From Sanderia malayensis (Eukaryota; Cnidaria; Scyphozoa; Semaeostomeae; Pelagiidae), in the NCBI GenBank assembly GCA_013076295.1, contig RQOL01000618.1, forward strand, positions 4,030,001-4,094,000: a stretch of DNA of 64,000 bases, read 5' to 3'. The translations under genes were made by a program, and so were the position numbers. Below the pieces are notes generated by a model. It had not been told where the DNA came from. It worked only from the letters and a program-made list of their open reading frames with translations, and searched no databases. Positions 62,401 through 64,000 of this stretch are shown in pieces. Numbering within the stretch: the first letter of the stretch is position 1; each line of letters starts with the position of its first letter.

Positions 62401-64000
62401 GGTCTGGAAAATAAATCTTTTGATTTTTTCATACAACCCTTGTTTTCTTTTTGAGAATCGTCACCCGGTTGTTGCATTTGTATCTATCATATCATTCATA
62501 GCATAGAAATAAATGCTATTGACGACAGCTTCTAAGACCTGTTTTATATGCTCGATACGACTACAAGGTCGATATTCGTAATATTTATTGAGTATCAGCA
62601 AATTAAACTTCAGTTGTTATGATTTATTTTAGGCCATGCATGGCATAGAAATCAGCAGATAAAGAACTGTTGCTCAGAATGGCAAACTGGATAGCAACAC
62701 AATTGCTATTATGAAGACTGTCTGCATGTGTGGAGCCGGAGCGGGACATTAAGGACAGGATCAACAACTTGGCGTGGAAACATCCAGACAAAGTTAAAAT
62801 AAAGCAAATTTTAGTTCAAAAATGGGATAAAAATCATATTTTATTGTATTGTGTTGATTTTGCTTTCATTTTACTTTATATATTTTTACAAAATGGAATT
62901 CTTTTTGAATTTTTCAATTGTCTTCATATCATTTGATAGATTGGCCTAAATCCTAAAAAAGTCTGCTGCTCTGTTCTTTCTTGCTAGATTTTTTTGTCAT
63001 TCTTGCTTCAGATCAATATAAAAATAGATTATTTTGTTCACCACCCCGATACGTTGTTATTTGTATGAGGGGAAATCAGAAAACTAAGAAACAATTTTGG
63101 CCTACGAAAAAAGTCAAGAGATTTTTAAGTAGACTTACAAATTTACAAAATGTAGGCATTTGCAATATTTGGCAAACATTCCAATACCATAGACAGGTTT
63201 CCACATGACATACTTATTTAGAAACTGGTAAAAACTTTTGAATTTACTTTTCGAATCACGCTAGAAGCTTTAAATTTAAACTTTAGGTCAGCCCATCCAG
63301 ACATGGCCGTGCTTTGAATATTTCCACAACTTCTATTCTAAACACTAACACCGTCAACGAGATGGCAAAGTATCAACATGGCTTTGACCGGAACAAGAGG
63401 AGTTAGCAGCACTCTTTCCTATTCTATCTCCATGGTATTAAGAGACACTGCGCTTTCTATTTCACAATGCATATTGACTGCGCTGGAGCTTATACTTTGG
63501 ACCTTGTACCTCAAACTGATGTATTGCATTTTTCATCTACCTGACGGACAAGGAGAGGAGTAGAGATCATGTTTGATTTCAAGTATGCACCATAATCATG
63601 TCCTCTCACATTTTGAAAATGAGTCCTCCCTGGAAATGATTGGTATCATTGACTATTTCTGGAAAAAGCCGGGGGTTTATACCACGACAAAATATGAAAT
63701 TATTTGATAACGTCTCCAAAATAAAAACAACTCCATCCCTTATAAACATGACATTAATATGAAATCAGAAATAAATAATAAAAGCTGGATATTTTTAATA
63801 CCTGAAGATTAAAATAAATGGAGATAAATGCATTTAAATGCAAACTTACAAAAAGTTTCGCTTGTTATGATAAATATTATATACCTAACATTAAGTTAGA
63901 TTACACACTGAAAGACTTGAAAATTTACAATTGGACAAAAGATTTAGTTTAATGGGGCCCTGCCTCCGAATACACAAAGCATGATTAACTGGGCCTTGAA
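59492..64000. repeat. Tandem duplication, second unit (runs off the window)
   Basis: A copy of 51902-56411 at an offset of 7,590 bp, becoming 7,589 after the poly-G run. It carries the first two HECTD3 exons, the HECTD3 promoter, the candidate divergent exon and a second hAT-like MITE (about 59749-59986). The stretches 59492-60526 and 61773-64000 contain no further gene. Confidence 0.92.
60527..61772 (-). pseudogene. HECTD3: Orphan 5' end of HECTD3 (exons 1 and 2)
   Basis: Exon 1 (61772-61473) and exon 2 (60765-60527) read as in the intact gene at 42060-54183, with the same splice sites and open frame. No exon 3 follows, because the duplication breakpoint lies in intron 2. Downstream on this strand come instead the Patched-like 3' exons. 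Splicing exon 2 (two spare bases, AG) to the first of them (starting ATAATT) gives an immediate stop codon (AGA TAA), so no fused protein results. The promoter is copied, so transcription is possible. Confidence 0.9.

Overview
This is a window of nuclear DNA from a multicellular animal. It is AT-rich, its genes are split into many short exons with GT-AG introns, and the short TTAGGG-type arrays are of the metazoan telomere kind. Homologues of vertebrate ZNG1, BTF3, ELOF1, DNAI3, SERBP1 and HECTD3 keep near-vertebrate lengths, and PIF/Harbinger and hAT-like DNA transposons are present. I infer an invertebrate, most likely a cnidarian, but nothing here fixes the species. Gene models were built by hand from splice sites, codon phase and protein similarity recalled from memory. 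No search was run.

Layout: 1-2710 holds nothing I recognise. A compact ETS-domain gene (+, 2711-4377) converges on ZNG1/CBWD (-, 5050-10126, 13 exons). BTF3/NAC-beta (-, 11207-12686, 9 exons) and an unrecognised Ser/Thr-rich protein gene (-, 13727-14682) follow. A 2.5 kb repeat island (15.0-16.9 kb) contains a telomere-like satellite and a dead PIF/Harbinger transposon carrying a nested insertion. ELOF1 (+, 17160-17777, 3 exons) comes next. A SNAG-motif exon (19029-19194) then lies upstream of a long bHLH exon (21557-23547), and the two join in frame. DNAI3/WDR63 (-, 25225-36880, 25 exons), SERBP1/HABP4 (-, 37921-41497, 7 exons, two intronic box C/D snoRNA candidates) and HECTD3 (-, 42060-54183, 21 exons) lie head to tail on the minus strand.

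From 51902 on, the sequence is a 7.59 kb tandem duplication whose second copy starts at 59492 and runs off the window. The unit carries the first two exons of HECTD3 and the last exons of a Patched-family gene (57026-59286). One broken 5' end of HECTD3 (60527-61772) and one 3' fragment of the Patched-like gene therefore result. The copies look almost identical, so this is either a very young duplication or an assembly artefact.

The genes do not form one pathway. Most are housekeeping functions: zinc delivery, nascent-chain handling, transcription elongation, ribosome-associated RNA binding and ubiquitin ligation. Added to these are a ciliary dynein subunit and two transcription factors. The most interesting items are the possible SNAG-bHLH fusion, the paired snoRNA candidates with compensating terminal stems, the tandem duplication, a 30-bp minisatellite filling the last HECTD3 intron, and a MITE inserted a few bases from a HECTD3 splice donor.
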